Positions 50,118 through 59,624 of a stretch of 64,000 bases of DNA are shown piece by piece. The translations under genes were made by a program, and so were the position numbers. The stretch is from NCBI GenBank assembly GCA_965247735.1, contig CBDFHN010000002.1:1426001-1490000 (forward strand). The letters are read 5' to 3'. Under the pieces are notes generated by a model. The model was given only the letters and a program-made list of their open reading frames with translations, was not told the origin of the DNA and searched no databases. How positions within the stretch are numbered: position 1 is the first letter of the stretch; each line of letters opens with the position of its first letter. The DNA comes from JAOXRU01 sp965247735 (GTDB taxonomy: Bacteria; Bacteroidota; Bacteroidia; Flavobacteriales; Flavobacteriaceae).

Positions 50118-50918
50118 ATGAAAGAATTATCCATAAGAACTGCCACAGCAATTATCTATGTTGCTTTGCTAATCGGTTCCGTTTTTTTTAATCCATTTAG
50201 CTTCAACATTCTTTTTTTAATCTTCGGATTTATAGGATTATATGAATTTAAAAAGATAATAAGCAGTAAAAATTATTATTCCTTTTTAGGATATATTTTG
50301 CTTTGGGGTAGTACTGTGTACTATTTAACAACAATTTCAATCTTAGTTACTTTGGTTTTTGCTGTACTCACCAATAGTTATTTAATTTATTTTTTGTTTC
50401 AGAAAAAAACAATTTCATTTCATAAAATACAAAAACTCATATTGAGTTTGTTTTATATTGGGACAGGATTTATTTTTATAACCTTAATTCCATACGCTAC
50501 TGGTTCTTTTTCAAAAGCTGTAATTATAAGTATCTTTGTACTAATTTGGGTAAATGATACCTTTGCATACTTAACAGGAAGAACATTAGGAAAGACTAAG
50601 CTTTTTGAATCTGTATCCCCTAAAAAGACAATTGAAGGTGCAGTTGGAGGTCTAGTATTTGCTATTATAGCCGCTTATATCATTTCAATATATACAGACA
50701 TTTACACTCTTTTTCAATGGATTAGCATCGCTATTGTTGTTGTTGTATTTGGAACAATTGGAGACTTAGTAGAATCAAAATTTAAAAGAAGAGCAAATAT
50801 AAAAGATAGCGGGAAAATTCTTCCTGGTCATGGAGGTATCCTAGACCGCTTGGACAGTTTGTTTTTTGCAGCACCATTTATTTACCTAACACTATATATA
50901 ATTAATTATGTTTCATAA
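50118..50918 (+). CDS. cdsA: Phosphatidate cytidylyltransferase
   Basis: The 266-residue membrane protein makes CDP-diacylglycerol from phosphatidate and CTP, feeding all phospholipids. It has about seven helices and the family motif near the C-terminus: FGTIGDLVESKFKRRANIKD followed by SGKILPGHGGILDRLDSL. WVNDTFAYLTGRTLGKTKLF is another signature segment. It overlaps psd by 11 bp. Confidence 0.96.
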   Translation: MKELSIRTATAIIYVALLIGSVFFNPFSFNILFLIFGFIGLYEFKKIISSKNYYSFLGYILLWGSTVYYLTTISILVTLVFAVLTNSYLIYFLFQKKTISFHKIQKLILSLFYIGTGFIFITLIPYATGSFSKAVIISIFVLIWVNDTFAYLTGRTLGKTKLFESVSPKKTIEGAVGGLVFAIIAAYIISIYTDIYTLFQWISIAIVVVVFGTIGDLVESKFKRRANIKDSGKILPGHGGILDRLDSLFFAAPFIYLTLYIINYVS

Positions 50919-51561
50919 AGAAGGCCATTTTATCATAATAGTAACACTTTTTATAACGTTTCCCGCCATATTAGCAGCGCATTATTTTGTTGATATTACT
51001 TGGTTAAGAATTCTGATACAGCTTGTTGCTTTGTTTTTTCTAATAATTATTCTTCAGTTCTTTAGAAACCCAAAAAGAATAGCCATTAAAGATGATAATA
51101 GCATTGCCTCGCCTGTAGATGGTAAAGTTGTAGTTATTGAAGAAGTTTTTGAAAAAGAATATTTCAAAGAAAAAAGAATACAAGTTTCTATATTCATGTC
51201 TCCAATAAACGTGCATGTAACGCGTTATCCTGCTGATGGTACTATAGTTTTTTCTAAATACCATCCAGGCAAATTTCTTGTAGCATGGCACCCAAAATCA
51301 AGCGAAGAAAACGAAAGAACAACTGTTGTTCTTAAAACTAAAGAATTTGGAGAAATACTATTCCGCCAAATTGCTGGTGCATTAGCCAAAAGAATAGTAA
51401 ACTATGCTGAAAAAGATATGCAAGTTATTAAAGGAACTGATGGCGGATTTATAAAATTTGGATCAAGAGTAGATCTATTTTTACCATTAGGAACCAAAAT
51501 TAATGTAGCACTAAACGACACTGTTAAGGGAGCTGAAACTATAATTGCAACGAAAATTTGA
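50908..51561 (+). CDS. psd: Phosphatidylserine decarboxylase family protein
   Basis: The 217-residue protein has one or two N-terminal helices and the short PSD domain: SPVDGKVVVIEEVFE, FMSPINVHVTRYPADG, and the self-cleavage site FGSRVDLFLP, where Gly-Ser cleavage would create the pyruvoyl cofactor. It converts phosphatidylserine to phosphatidylethanolamine. It overlaps cdsA upstream by 11 bp and the acyl-CoA-binding protein downstream by 4 bp. Confidence 0.93.
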   Translation: MFHKEGHFIIIVTLFITFPAILAAHYFVDITWLRILIQLVALFFLIIILQFFRNPKRIAIKDDNSIASPVDGKVVVIEEVFEKEYFKEKRIQVSIFMSPINVHVTRYPADGTIVFSKYHPGKFLVAWHPKSSEENERTTVVLKTKEFGEILFRQIAGALAKRIVNYAEKDMQVIKGTDGGFIKFGSRVDLFLPLGTKINVALNDTVKGAETIIATKI

Positions 51562-51821
51562 ATCTAGAAAAACTACATATAGAATTTGAAGAAGCTGTGG
51601 CCTATATAAATAACTATGTAGATCCAATACCTGCTGATATTCTTTTGAAACTCTATGCCTATTACAGAATTGCAAATAAAAACTTTATTAGCTCTATAGG
51701 CAGCAAGCCCCTTATTAATGCTTTTAAGGCAAATGCTCTGTTTCAGGCCAAACACTTAAGTGTAGACGAAGCAAAAGCAGCTTATATTGAATTGGTAAAC
51801 AAAGAGTTTAAAAAAATATAA
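51558..51821 (+). CDS. Acyl-CoA-binding protein
   Basis: The 87-residue, four-helix protein matches ACBP: LHIEFEEAVAYINNYVDPIP, ILLKLYAYYRIANKNF, and the later helix AFKANALFQAKHLSVDEAK. ACBP binds long-chain acyl-CoA esters. The start is TTG at 51558, overlapping the psd stop as TTGA; there is no internal Met, and the fold begins immediately, so a non-ATG start is needed. The placement after cdsA and psd fits lipid synthesis. Confidence 0.87.
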   Translation: MNLEKLHIEFEEAVAYINNYVDPIPADILLKLYAYYRIANKNFISSIGSKPLINAFKANALFQAKHLSVDEAKAAYIELVNKEFKKI

Positions 51822-51840
51822 GATTCTGTACTTAAATATA

Positions 51841-51881
51841 AATACTAGAAAAGCTCCAATTATTGGAGCTTTTCTAGTATT
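51841..51881. terminator. Bidirectional terminator between the lipid operon and valS
   Basis: Two exact 20-bp arms (AATACTAGAAAAGCTCCAAT and its complement) with a single-base centre, between convergent genes. Confidence 0.85.
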
Positions 51882-51897
51882 ATAACATATGGTTTGC

Positions 51898-54534
51898 TTA
51901 TGATTTTAATGCCATTAAGCTACGCTCTACAGTTTCTATCTTCGCCAATGCATCGGCCTCTTTCTTCCGTTCTATTGCAACCACCTTTTCTGGTGCCCCG
52001 CTTACAAATCTTTCATTAGACAACTTGCCTCTCACCGATTTTAGAAAACCTTGATTATACTTTAATTCTGCTTCTAACTTTACAATCTCAGCCTCTACAT
52101 CTACCGCTCCTTCCAAAGGAATAAAATACTCATTAGCATCAACTCTAAAAGATAAAGCACCTTCAATTTGGGCATCTACATAAGATAACTCATCTATATT
52201 ACCTAGCTTCTTAATTATCACATCAAAGTTTTTACTAACCTTAACTTCATTCATTACAAACAAAGAGATAGCGTCTTTGTTAGGTATATTTTTTTCTTTA
52301 CGAATAGTTCTAATCCCTGAAATAACTTCAGATGTAAAACTAAACTGCTTCAACAAGGCATCATTAGTTGGCTTTACTTCTGGCCATTTTGCAACTATCA
52401 ACGCTTCTTCTGGACTACGTTCTTTTATCAATTGCCATATTTCTTCTGTTAAAAACGGCATAAAAGGGTGTAATAACCTCAGATTATCTTCAAACATTGC
52501 AATTATAGCATCATAAGTTGTTTTATCTATAGGATGCTGATATGCTGGTTTCACCATCTCTAGCAACCAAGAACAGAAATCATCCCATACCAACTTATAG
52601 GTTGTCATTAATGCATCAGAAATTCTGTATTTATCAAAATGTCCGTTTATTTCACTCACGGCAGCATTAAATTTAGACGCATACCATTGCAAAGCAATTT
52701 TTGATGATTCTGGCTGAACAATAGATTCATCTACCTCCCATCCGCTTATCAACCTAAATGCATTCCAGTTTTTATTCGCAAAACCCTTACCTTGCTGACA
52801 TAGACCTTCATCAAACAACAAATCATTACCAGCAGCAGAACACAACAGCATTCCAACACGAACACCATCCGCACCGTAATTTTCTATCAACTTTAAAGCA
52901 TCTGGAGAATTCCCCAATTGCTTAGACATCTTTCTTCTTTTCTCGTCTCTTACTAATCCTGTAAAATAGACATTTTTAAAAGGCTTTTCGTCTCTAAACT
53001 CATATCCAGAAACAATCATACGTGCCACCCAGAAGAATAAAATATCTGGACCAGTTACTAGATCATTAGTAGGATAATAATACTGTATTTCTTCGTTTTC
53101 GGGACTTGTAATTCCTCCAAAAACACTTATTGGCCACAACCATGAAGAGAACCAAGTATCTAATGCATCATCATCTTGTTTTAAATCTGCTAGGGTAAGA
53201 TTGTTATTTTTGGATTTAACTTTTGCCAACTCCAAAGCCACTTCAATTGTTTCGGCTACAACAAAATCTTCTTTACCATCTCCATAGAAAAAAGCAGGAA
53301 TTTGATGTCCCCACCAAAGCTGTCTTGAGATATTCCAATCCCTAACATTCTCCATCCAATGACGGTATGTGTTTTCAAACTTTTTAGGATATAATTTTAC
53401 ATCCTCATCTTCTAAAACTGCTTTTATTGCTGGTTTAGCAAGATCTTCCATCTTTAAAAACCATTGATCAGACAATCTAGGTTCTATTATTGCTTTTGTT
53501 CTTTCTGAGGTTCCAACTTTATTAACATAGTCTTCTACCTTTACTAAAAAACCTTTTTCATCAAGTTCTTTGGTAATTTCCTTACGAACTACAAACCTAT
53601 CTTTTCCTTGATAATGCAGTCCAAAACTATTAAGTGTAGCATCATCATTAAAAATATCAATAACTTCTAAACCATGCTTTTCTCCTAGTTCTTTATCGTT
53701 AATATCATGAGCAGGAGTCACCTTTAGGCATCCAGTTCCAAACTCCAAATCTACATATTCATCTTCTATAATAGGAATAACTCTCCCAGATATTGGTACT
53801 ATTGCCTTTTTTCCTTTAAGATGAATATAGCGCTCATCATTAGGATTGATACAAATTGCGGTATCTCCCAAAATAGTTTCTGGACGGGTAGTTGCAATTG
53901 TTAATTTATCTGTACTTCCTTCAATTTTATAAGAAACATAATATAACTTTCCTTGTTTCTCTACATAATTCACCTCTTCATCAGAAAGTGTAGTTTTTGC
54001 CTCAGGATCCCAATTAACCATTCTAAATCCTCTATAAATAAGTCCTTTGTTATACAAATCAACAAAAACTTTAATTACAGAAGCTGACATATCTTCATCT
54101 AAAGTAAACTTGGTACGTTCCCAATCACAAGAACATCCTAATTTTTTTAATTGCTCTAATATTAAACCACCATGCTCTTCTGTCCAATCCCAAGCGTGCT
54201 TTAAAAACTCTTCTCTACTAAGATCAGTCTTAGCAATACCTTGCTCCTTTAACTTTGCAACTACTTTTGCCTCAGTAGCAATAGAAGCATGGTCTGTACC
54301 TGGAACCCAGCAGGCATTAAGCCCTTTTAAACGAGCTCTTCTAATCAATACATCTTGTATAGTATTATTAAGCATATGTCCCATATGCAATATTCCTGTG
54401 ACGTTTGGTGGTGGAATTACAATAGTATATGGCTCTCTATTATCTGGCTCTGAATGAAAATAATTATGCTTCATCCAGTAAGCATACCACTTGTCTTCTA
54501 CCTGTGTAGATTCGTATTTTGACGGAATATTCAT
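51898..54534 (-). CDS. valS: Valine--tRNA ligase
   Basis: The 878-residue class I synthetase has the HIGH-type motif PPPNVTGILHMGHML near residue 45, an editing domain (about 190-340; TTRPETILGDTAICI), the KMSKS-type loop RKMSKQLGNSPDAL, an anticodon-binding helical domain and a C-terminal coiled coil (VEAEIVKLEAELKYNQGFL). It charges tRNA-Val. The frame extends through a TTG to 54546; ATG 54534 (MNIPSKYESTQ) is the better start. Confidence 0.97.
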   Translation of the reverse strand: MNIPSKYESTQVEDKWYAYWMKHNYFHSEPDNREPYTIVIPPPNVTGILHMGHMLNNTIQDVLIRRARLKGLNACWVPGTDHASIATEAKVVAKLKEQGIAKTDLSREEFLKHAWDWTEEHGGLILEQLKKLGCSCDWERTKFTLDEDMSASVIKVFVDLYNKGLIYRGFRMVNWDPEAKTTLSDEEVNYVEKQGKLYYVSYKIEGSTDKLTIATTRPETILGDTAICINPNDERYIHLKGKKAIVPISGRVIPIIEDEYVDLEFGTGCLKVTPAHDINDKELGEKHGLEVIDIFNDDATLNSFGLHYQGKDRFVVRKEITKELDEKGFLVKVEDYVNKVGTSERTKAIIEPRLSDQWFLKMEDLAKPAIKAVLEDEDVKLYPKKFENTYRHWMENVRDWNISRQLWWGHQIPAFFYGDGKEDFVVAETIEVALELAKVKSKNNNLTLADLKQDDDALDTWFSSWLWPISVFGGITSPENEEIQYYYPTNDLVTGPDILFFWVARMIVSGYEFRDEKPFKNVYFTGLVRDEKRRKMSKQLGNSPDALKLIENYGADGVRVGMLLCSAAGNDLLFDEGLCQQGKGFANKNWNAFRLISGWEVDESIVQPESSKIALQWYASKFNAAVSEINGHFDKYRISDALMTTYKLVWDDFCSWLLEMVKPAYQHPIDKTTYDAIIAMFEDNLRLLHPFMPFLTEEIWQLIKERSPEEALIVAKWPEVKPTNDALLKQFSFTSEVISGIRTIRKEKNIPNKDAISLFVMNEVKVSKNFDVIIKKLGNIDELSYVDAQIEGALSFRVDANEYFIPLEGAVDVEAEIVKLEAELKYNQGFLKSVRGKLSNERFVSGAPEKVVAIERKKEADALAKIETVERSLMALKS

Positions 54535-54564
54535 ATTTTGGTACAATTTTTGAAATATAGTTTA

Positions 54565-54572
54565 CAAAAATA
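54565..54572 (-). promoter_or_regulatory. Candidate -7 element for valS
   Basis: TATTTTTG on the minus strand, 30 bp before the valS ATG. Confidence 0.4.
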
Positions 54573-54623
54573 CTTAACTCTGAAGGATAATAAAAAAGAA
54601 TTTTAAGAGTTCTATAAAAGTAT

Positions 54624-54631
54624 TATATTTG
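54624..54631 (+). promoter_or_regulatory. Candidate -7 element for the DUF1573 gene
   Basis: TATATTTG, 26 bp before the ATG at 54658. Confidence 0.45.
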
Positions 54632-54657
54632 TATATTAATTATAAAACCAAATAACG

Positions 54658-55047
54658 ATGAAAAAACTAGTTTTAGTTCTATTTGTAGGTTTATTAGGAT
54701 TCGCCCTGAATGCTCAAGAAAAAGTTGCGAAGATTGAATTTAAATCTGAAACCATAGACTATGGTACTATCGAAAAAGGTGCCAATGGTGTACGTGTTTT
54801 TGAATTTACCAACACAGGAAACACTCCTTTAATTGTTTCTAATGTAAAATCTTCTTGTGGATGTACTATCCCAAAGAAACCTGAAGCACCTGTTGCTCCT
54901 GGTGAAACTGGAAAAATTGAAGTAAAGTACAACACTACAAAAGTAGGTCCAATTAGAAAAACAATTACGGTAACGTCTAACGCAGACACTCCGACTATTG
55001 CATTGAAGATAAAAGGGACAGTCCTTTCTAAGACAGAAGTAAATTAA
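54658..55047 (+). CDS. DUF1573 domain-containing exported protein
   Basis: The 129-residue protein has a signal peptide (MKKLVLVLFVGLLGFALNAQ) and a DUF1573 immunoglobulin-like domain: IDYGTIEKGANGVRVFEFTN, VKSSCGCTIPKKPEAPVAPG with the conserved CGCT, and RKTITVTSNADTP. These proteins are abundant in Bacteroidota; their function is not established. It has its own promoter and terminator, so it is probably a single-gene unit. Confidence 0.92.
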   Translation: MKKLVLVLFVGLLGFALNAQEKVAKIEFKSETIDYGTIEKGANGVRVFEFTNTGNTPLIVSNVKSSCGCTIPKKPEAPVAPGETGKIEVKYNTTKVGPIRKTITVTSNADTPTIALKIKGTVLSKTEVN

Positions 55048-55090
55048 ATTGTCTAGTACTAAATAATCGAGTACAGATTATTAAAAGATT

Positions 55091-55130
55091 AAAAGGCTGA
55101 ATAATGATATCATTATTCAGCCTTTTTTTA
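55091..55130. terminator. Terminator between the DUF1573 and aspartyl protease genes
   Basis: Exact stem AAAAGGCTGAATAATGAT / ATCATTATTCAGCCTTTT with trailing T residues, touching the stop of the convergent gene. Confidence 0.9.
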
Positions 55131-56456
55131 TAATGATTTTTTTAGTCTGAAACTAAAAACCAGTTCTTGACCATCTCTCTCAATTAATAGTCGAACATCT
55201 TTTCCTATTTTTTTATTAATCAGCGCACTCACTTCTTGTAATCTGTAGCTGTAAGTTCTTTTGCCATCAACACTTAAAATAACGTCTCCTTCTTTTAACC
55301 CAGCAAGTTCTGCAGGACTATTTTTACGTACTTCAGCAATTTCAAATGCAGGATGCAAAGCAATTTTATATCGTTTATCCAAAGCAATAGTTACCGCTCC
55401 ATTAGTATTTTTATCATCAGAAACAATACCGTTAAAGTTAGACTCCAACTCTCTAACATAGCGTACACCATTATGTTGCAGCTCTATACCACTAACATTA
55501 TATAAAAAAGGAGCTTTAAAGTTTCCATTCTTTTTTAAAGACATTTTAGCATTAGAATAATCAAAAATAATATTAAAACGTTTTAATATTTCTCCTCCAA
55601 TACTTCCATCTCTACCATTCAGATTCTTAAAACTGCCATAATACAACTCATCTGGGAAAGCTACTATTGTATTTTTCAAGGTTAAGGCTCCTACATGAAG
55701 CTTTTCTATCTTTGCCCGATCACCAAATATACTCCCGTTTAGGCCTCTTCCCAAATAATCTTCAAATGATTGCTCTGGCAATAGCAGGTTTTTATCAGCA
55801 TTTTCAAACAACCACAATGCATCACTACTCCCTGTATCTATAAGTAATTTTACAGGCATATTAGTTGCATATTTATTATCTAAACTAAGATTTACATATG
55901 CTTTTTTATGTACTATTTCTAAGTCAAAATTTTGATATTTATCACACTTTTTACACATGTACTTTTCGGGATCATGTAACACTATCTTTCTTTTAGAATA
56001 CTTAATTTCAACAACTAAATCTCTAAACACATCATAACCAATTATTCCATGAACTGGTATCCCCAATCTTGGTGAAAAATTAATCTTTTTATCCATCACT
56101 AAAAACAAATCATGCGAACTACTATACGCATCACCTATTTTAAAACTATTAGCAGTAGATCTATAAGCTTTTACAGGCTCTCCTTCTCCTAACCCATTAA
56201 TCAGTATTTCTCTTACATTTTTAATTCCAAGGGAATCTCTATTACTAAGATTAAACAAAATGGGCGTTCCTACTCCACTATCTAATATAAAAGAAAGTTC
56301 TACTCCATTAACCTCTATTGGTATTATTATAAGGTTATTAATAAACTTAAACTTTAGCTGAGAACTTTTTTCATTATTAAGCAACGAAAAATTTTGCGCA
56401 GAGGTAACTCCTATCACAAACATCAAAAAGACAACATATAAGTTCCTTAACTTCAT
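55128..56456 (-). CDS. Exported retropepsin-like aspartyl protease with PDZ domain
   Basis: The 442-residue protein has a signal peptide (LYVVFLMFVIGVTSAQ), two aspartyl protease-like halves with active-site-like FILDSGVGTPILF (Asp59) and LLIDTGSSDALW (Asp207), and a C-terminal PDZ domain (about 350-440; KNSPAELAGLKEGDVILSVD). This architecture is found in Bacteroidota envelopes. The first site reads DSG rather than DTG, which retropepsins tolerate. The function is unknown. A CKKC pair near residue 168-171 is an extra feature. Confidence 0.85.
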   Translation of the reverse strand: MKLRNLYVVFLMFVIGVTSAQNFSLLNNEKSSQLKFKFINNLIIIPIEVNGVELSFILDSGVGTPILFNLSNRDSLGIKNVREILINGLGEGEPVKAYRSTANSFKIGDAYSSSHDLFLVMDKKINFSPRLGIPVHGIIGYDVFRDLVVEIKYSKRKIVLHDPEKYMCKKCDKYQNFDLEIVHKKAYVNLSLDNKYATNMPVKLLIDTGSSDALWLFENADKNLLLPEQSFEDYLGRGLNGSIFGDRAKIEKLHVGALTLKNTIVAFPDELYYGSFKNLNGRDGSIGGEILKRFNIIFDYSNAKMSLKKNGNFKAPFLYNVSGIELQHNGVRYVRELESNFNGIVSDDKNTNGAVTIALDKRYKIALHPAFEIAEVRKNSPAELAGLKEGDVILSVDGKRTYSYRLQEVSALINKKIGKDVRLLIERDGQELVFSFRLKKSL

Positions 56457-56602
56457 CTTACATTTTTTAATTCATATAAGATACAATTTTATTGACTACA
56501 ATACAACTCTTTTAACATTAGCTAACACTAATTATACGGTTAAACAATAGCACTTTATTAAATATATTTTGCATTTTTGCAACATTAAAAACCTATAAGC
56601 TA

Positions 56603-57793
56603 ATGCCAACAATATCAAAAAAAGGAATTGCAATGCCTCAGTCTCCAATTCGGAAACTAGTTCCGTTTGCTGAAGATGCAAAAAAAAGAGGTACTAAAGT
56701 GTACCATTTAAACATCGGGCAACCAGATATAAAAACCCCAGACGTTGCATTAAATGCTGTAAAAGATAATGCTTTAAACGTAATAGCATATTCTAGAAGT
56801 GAAGGTTCTGACCAATACAGAGAAAAGCTTGCTACCTATTACAAAAAGAACAGAATTAATGTTTCTGCTACCGATATTATCGTCACCACTGGTGGTTCTG
56901 AAGCATTATTATTTGCAATGGGGACTATTGCTGATGTTGGTGATGAAATAATTATTCCAGAACCATTTTATGCAAATTACAATGGCTTTGCTACAGCCTC
57001 TGGAGTTACTATCGTTCCTGTTATTTCAAAAATAGAAGATAATTTTGCCTTACCTCCTATTGAAGCGTTTGAAAAACTAATTACTCCAAGTACAAAAGCT
57101 ATACTTATTTGCAACCCTGGAAATCCAACTGGATATTTGTACTCAAAAGAAGAGATTAAGAAATTAGCTGTAATTGCAAAAAAACACAATTTGTTTTTAG
57201 TTGCTGACGAAGTTTATAGAGAGTTTACTTATGATGGTGCTTCTCATTATTCTATTTTAGAAGAATCTGGAATTGATGATAATGCTATAATTATTGATTC
57301 TGTTTCCAAAAGATACAGCATGTGTGGCGCTAGAATTGGATGTTTGGTTTCTAAAAACAAAGAAGTAATCAATACAGCAATGAAATTTGCTCAAGCACGT
57401 CTTTCTCCTCCAACCTACGCACAGATTGCTAGTGAGGCCGCTTTAGAGACTCCTGACACCTATTTCACAGAAGTAATTGAAGAATATGTGGAAAGAAGAA
57501 ATACACTTATAACTGAGCTTCAAAAAATTGCAAATGTAAAAGTAGCTACTCCTAAAGGCGCTTTTTACTGTATAGTAGAATTGCCAGTTGCTAATGCCGA
57601 AGATTTTGCACAATGGTTGTTAGAAAAGTTCAATATTGAAAACGAAACTGTTATGGTTGCGCCTGCCGCTGGATTCTATTCTACACAAGGAATTGGAGAA
57701 AATCAAATCAGAATTGCATATGTTCTTCAAAAAGAAAATTTAATTAAAGCCGTTTCAATCATCAAAAAAGGATTAGAAGCTTACAACGCATAA
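56603..57793 (+). CDS. Pyridoxal-phosphate-dependent aminotransferase, class I/II
   Basis: The 396-residue enzyme has the fold-type I aminotransferase pattern: LNIGQPDIKTPDVAL, TTGGSEALLFAMGT, CNPGNPTGYLYSKEEI, ADEVYREFTYDG, and the PLP lysine Lys236 in SVSKRYSMCGARIGC. It probably transfers amino groups from aspartate or an aromatic amino acid, but specificity cannot be read. It overlaps murB by 1 bp (TAATG), so the two are coupled. Confidence 0.92.
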   Translation: MPTISKKGIAMPQSPIRKLVPFAEDAKKRGTKVYHLNIGQPDIKTPDVALNAVKDNALNVIAYSRSEGSDQYREKLATYYKKNRINVSATDIIVTTGGSEALLFAMGTIADVGDEIIIPEPFYANYNGFATASGVTIVPVISKIEDNFALPPIEAFEKLITPSTKAILICNPGNPTGYLYSKEEIKKLAVIAKKHNLFLVADEVYREFTYDGASHYSILEESGIDDNAIIIDSVSKRYSMCGARIGCLVSKNKEVINTAMKFAQARLSPPTYAQIASEAALETPDTYFTEVIEEYVERRNTLITELQKIANVKVATPKGAFYCIVELPVANAEDFAQWLLEKFNIENETVMVAPAAGFYSTQGIGENQIRIAYVLQKENLIKAVSIIKKGLEAYNA

Positions 57794-58806
57794 TGAATAT
57801 AGAACACAATTTTTCTCTAAAAAACTACAATACTTTTGGTATTGATGCCAAAGCAAAGCACTTTTGTAGCATATCCTCAAAAGAGGAATTATCAGCAGTG
57901 CTAAACAACAGTAAATACCCAGATAGATTTATCCTAGGCGGTGGAAGCAATCTACTGCTTACCAAAGATATTCAGGCGCTTGTAATGCACATTAACCTAA
58001 AAGGCATTACCGTTTTAGAAGAAAAAGAAAATACCGTTTTTATAAAATGCATGGCAGGAGAAAACTGGCATGATTTTGTACAATGGACACTAGCAAACAA
58101 TTACGGGGGATTAGAAAATTTATCGCTAATCCCTGGTAATGTTGGCACCTCTCCAATACAAAACATTGGTGCTTATGGCGTAGAACTTAAGGACAGTTTT
58201 ATTAACTGTACCGCAGTAGAAATTGCTACTGGAAAAACGCTAAGTTTTGACAAAAATCAATGTGAATTTGGTTATAGAAATTCTATTTTTAAAAACGAAG
58301 CTAAAGGCAAATACATTATCACTAGTGTTACTTTTCAATTGAGCACAAAAAACCATGAACTAAAAACTAGCTATGGTGCTATTACTGAAGAACTAAACAA
58401 CAATAACATTGGCAGTCCTACTCCAAAAGATGTCTCTAATGCAGTTATTAAAATTAGGAATAGCAAACTTCCAGATCCTAAAAAACTTGGAAATAGTGGT
58501 AGCTTTTTTAAAAACCCAGTAGTTGATGCTCAATTTTTTAAAAAATTCAACAGCAACTACCCTCAAGCTCCTTATTATAAAATTTCTGACACTACCTATA
58601 AAATTCCTGCGGGGTGGATTATAGAACAATGTGGTTTTAAAGGTATTAGAATAGGAGATGCAGGTGTACACAAAATGCAAGCTTTAGTTTTAGTAAATTA
58701 TGGTAATGCTACAGGTGACGAACTATGGAGTCTTGCATTAGAAATACAACAAAAAGCAAAAACAAAGTTTAATATTGATATTAATCCCGAGGTAAATATT
58801 ATATAA
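57793..58806 (+). CDS. murB: UDP-N-acetylenolpyruvoylglucosamine reductase
   Basis: The 337-residue FAD enzyme makes UDP-MurNAc in peptidoglycan synthesis. Motifs are LKNYNTFGIDAKAKHF, ILGGGSNLLLT, LSLIPGNVGTSPIQNIGAYG, CEFGYRNSIFK, and GNSGSFFKNPVV carrying the proton-donor Ser. The C-terminal part has PAGWIIEQCGFKG, a type I MurB feature. Its start overlaps the aminotransferase stop. A terminator follows at 58811. Confidence 0.96.
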   Translation: MNIEHNFSLKNYNTFGIDAKAKHFCSISSKEELSAVLNNSKYPDRFILGGGSNLLLTKDIQALVMHINLKGITVLEEKENTVFIKCMAGENWHDFVQWTLANNYGGLENLSLIPGNVGTSPIQNIGAYGVELKDSFINCTAVEIATGKTLSFDKNQCEFGYRNSIFKNEAKGKYIITSVTFQLSTKNHELKTSYGAITEELNNNNIGSPTPKDVSNAVIKIRNSKLPDPKKLGNSGSFFKNPVVDAQFFKKFNSNYPQAPYYKISDTTYKIPAGWIIEQCGFKGIRIGDAGVHKMQALVLVNYGNATGDELWSLALEIQQKAKTKFNIDINPEVNII

Positions 58807-58810
58807 ACAA

Positions 58811-58838
58811 AAACCCTCATGTATTAAATGAGGGCTTT
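58811..58838 (+). terminator. Terminator after murB
   Basis: Stem CCCTCAT / ATGAGGG with flanking AAA and TTT-C-TTA; the T run is short. Confidence 0.65.
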
Positions 58839-59053
58839 CTTAACCAAACTAACCAATCAAAACTAGCCAAATAGCAAACTATACCATTCGTTATTTAGCT
58901 AAAATTTACTCATAAATGCTATTTAATTGATTTTTGAAACAATCAATTGTAGTTTTCTACGTTAAATTAAATAACTTTACAAGCTATATACGAGCTTAAA
59001 GTTTTAAATAGATTATCTAGAGTTACTAATTTAATGTTAAACTCATTTTTTGC

Positions 59054-59617
59054 ATGAGCACGCTACTTGAAAAACACATTATAGAACTGTTATCCGAAAA
59101 GGACGAGAAAGCCATTTCTCTCCTTTACGATCACTATGCAAATACTTTACTTGGAGTTGCTTTAAAAGTGACTAAAAATGAAGAATTAGCACAAGACGTA
59201 CTTCAGGAAAGCTTTGTTAAAATCTGGAAAAAAGCGGATACTTATGATCCTTCAAAAGCCAAACTATTTACTTGGCTTTTTAGAATAACCCGCAATACAG
59301 CTATTGACAAATTAAGAAGTATAAGTACAAAAAAAGAGAAGGAAGTCCAAATTGATGCTTCCAACGTATATAGTATTGGAGTGAGCAACTTAAACCCCGA
59401 TCATATCGATGTTAAAGCTCATGTTCATAAACTAGACGAAAAATATCGTATAATACTAGACGCCTTGTTTTTTCAAGGTATGACACAACAGGAAGCCAGT
59501 GATGCACTAGACGTACCGCTTGGAACCGTAAAATCTAGGTTAAAAATTGGCCTTAGAGAATTAAGAAAAGTGTATGGATCTGTAGTAATGCTTTTACTGT
59601 TTTTGTCATTAACTTAA
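59054..59617 (+). CDS. ECF-type RNA polymerase sigma factor
   Basis: The 187-residue protein has sigma region 2 (about 20-90; LLYDHYANTLLGVALKV, QDVLQESFVKIWKKADTYD, LFTWLFRITRNTAIDKLR) and region 4 (about 125-175; MTQQEASDALDVPLGTVKS). It should direct RNA polymerase to a specific set of promoters. A RskA-type anti-sigma gene starts 7 bp downstream, forming the usual regulator pair. Confidence 0.93.
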   Translation: MSTLLEKHIIELLSEKDEKAISLLYDHYANTLLGVALKVTKNEELAQDVLQESFVKIWKKADTYDPSKAKLFTWLFRITRNTAIDKLRSISTKKEKEVQIDASNVYSIGVSNLNPDHIDVKAHVHKLDEKYRIILDALFFQGMTQQEASDALDVPLGTVKSRLKIGLRELRKVYGSVVMLLLFLSLT

Positions 59618-59624
59618 TAAAGTA

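Noticed and set aside
52277..54457. Plus-strand open frames inside valS (79 and 136 codons)
   Set aside because: They are antisense to conserved valS motifs and have no promoter or family features.
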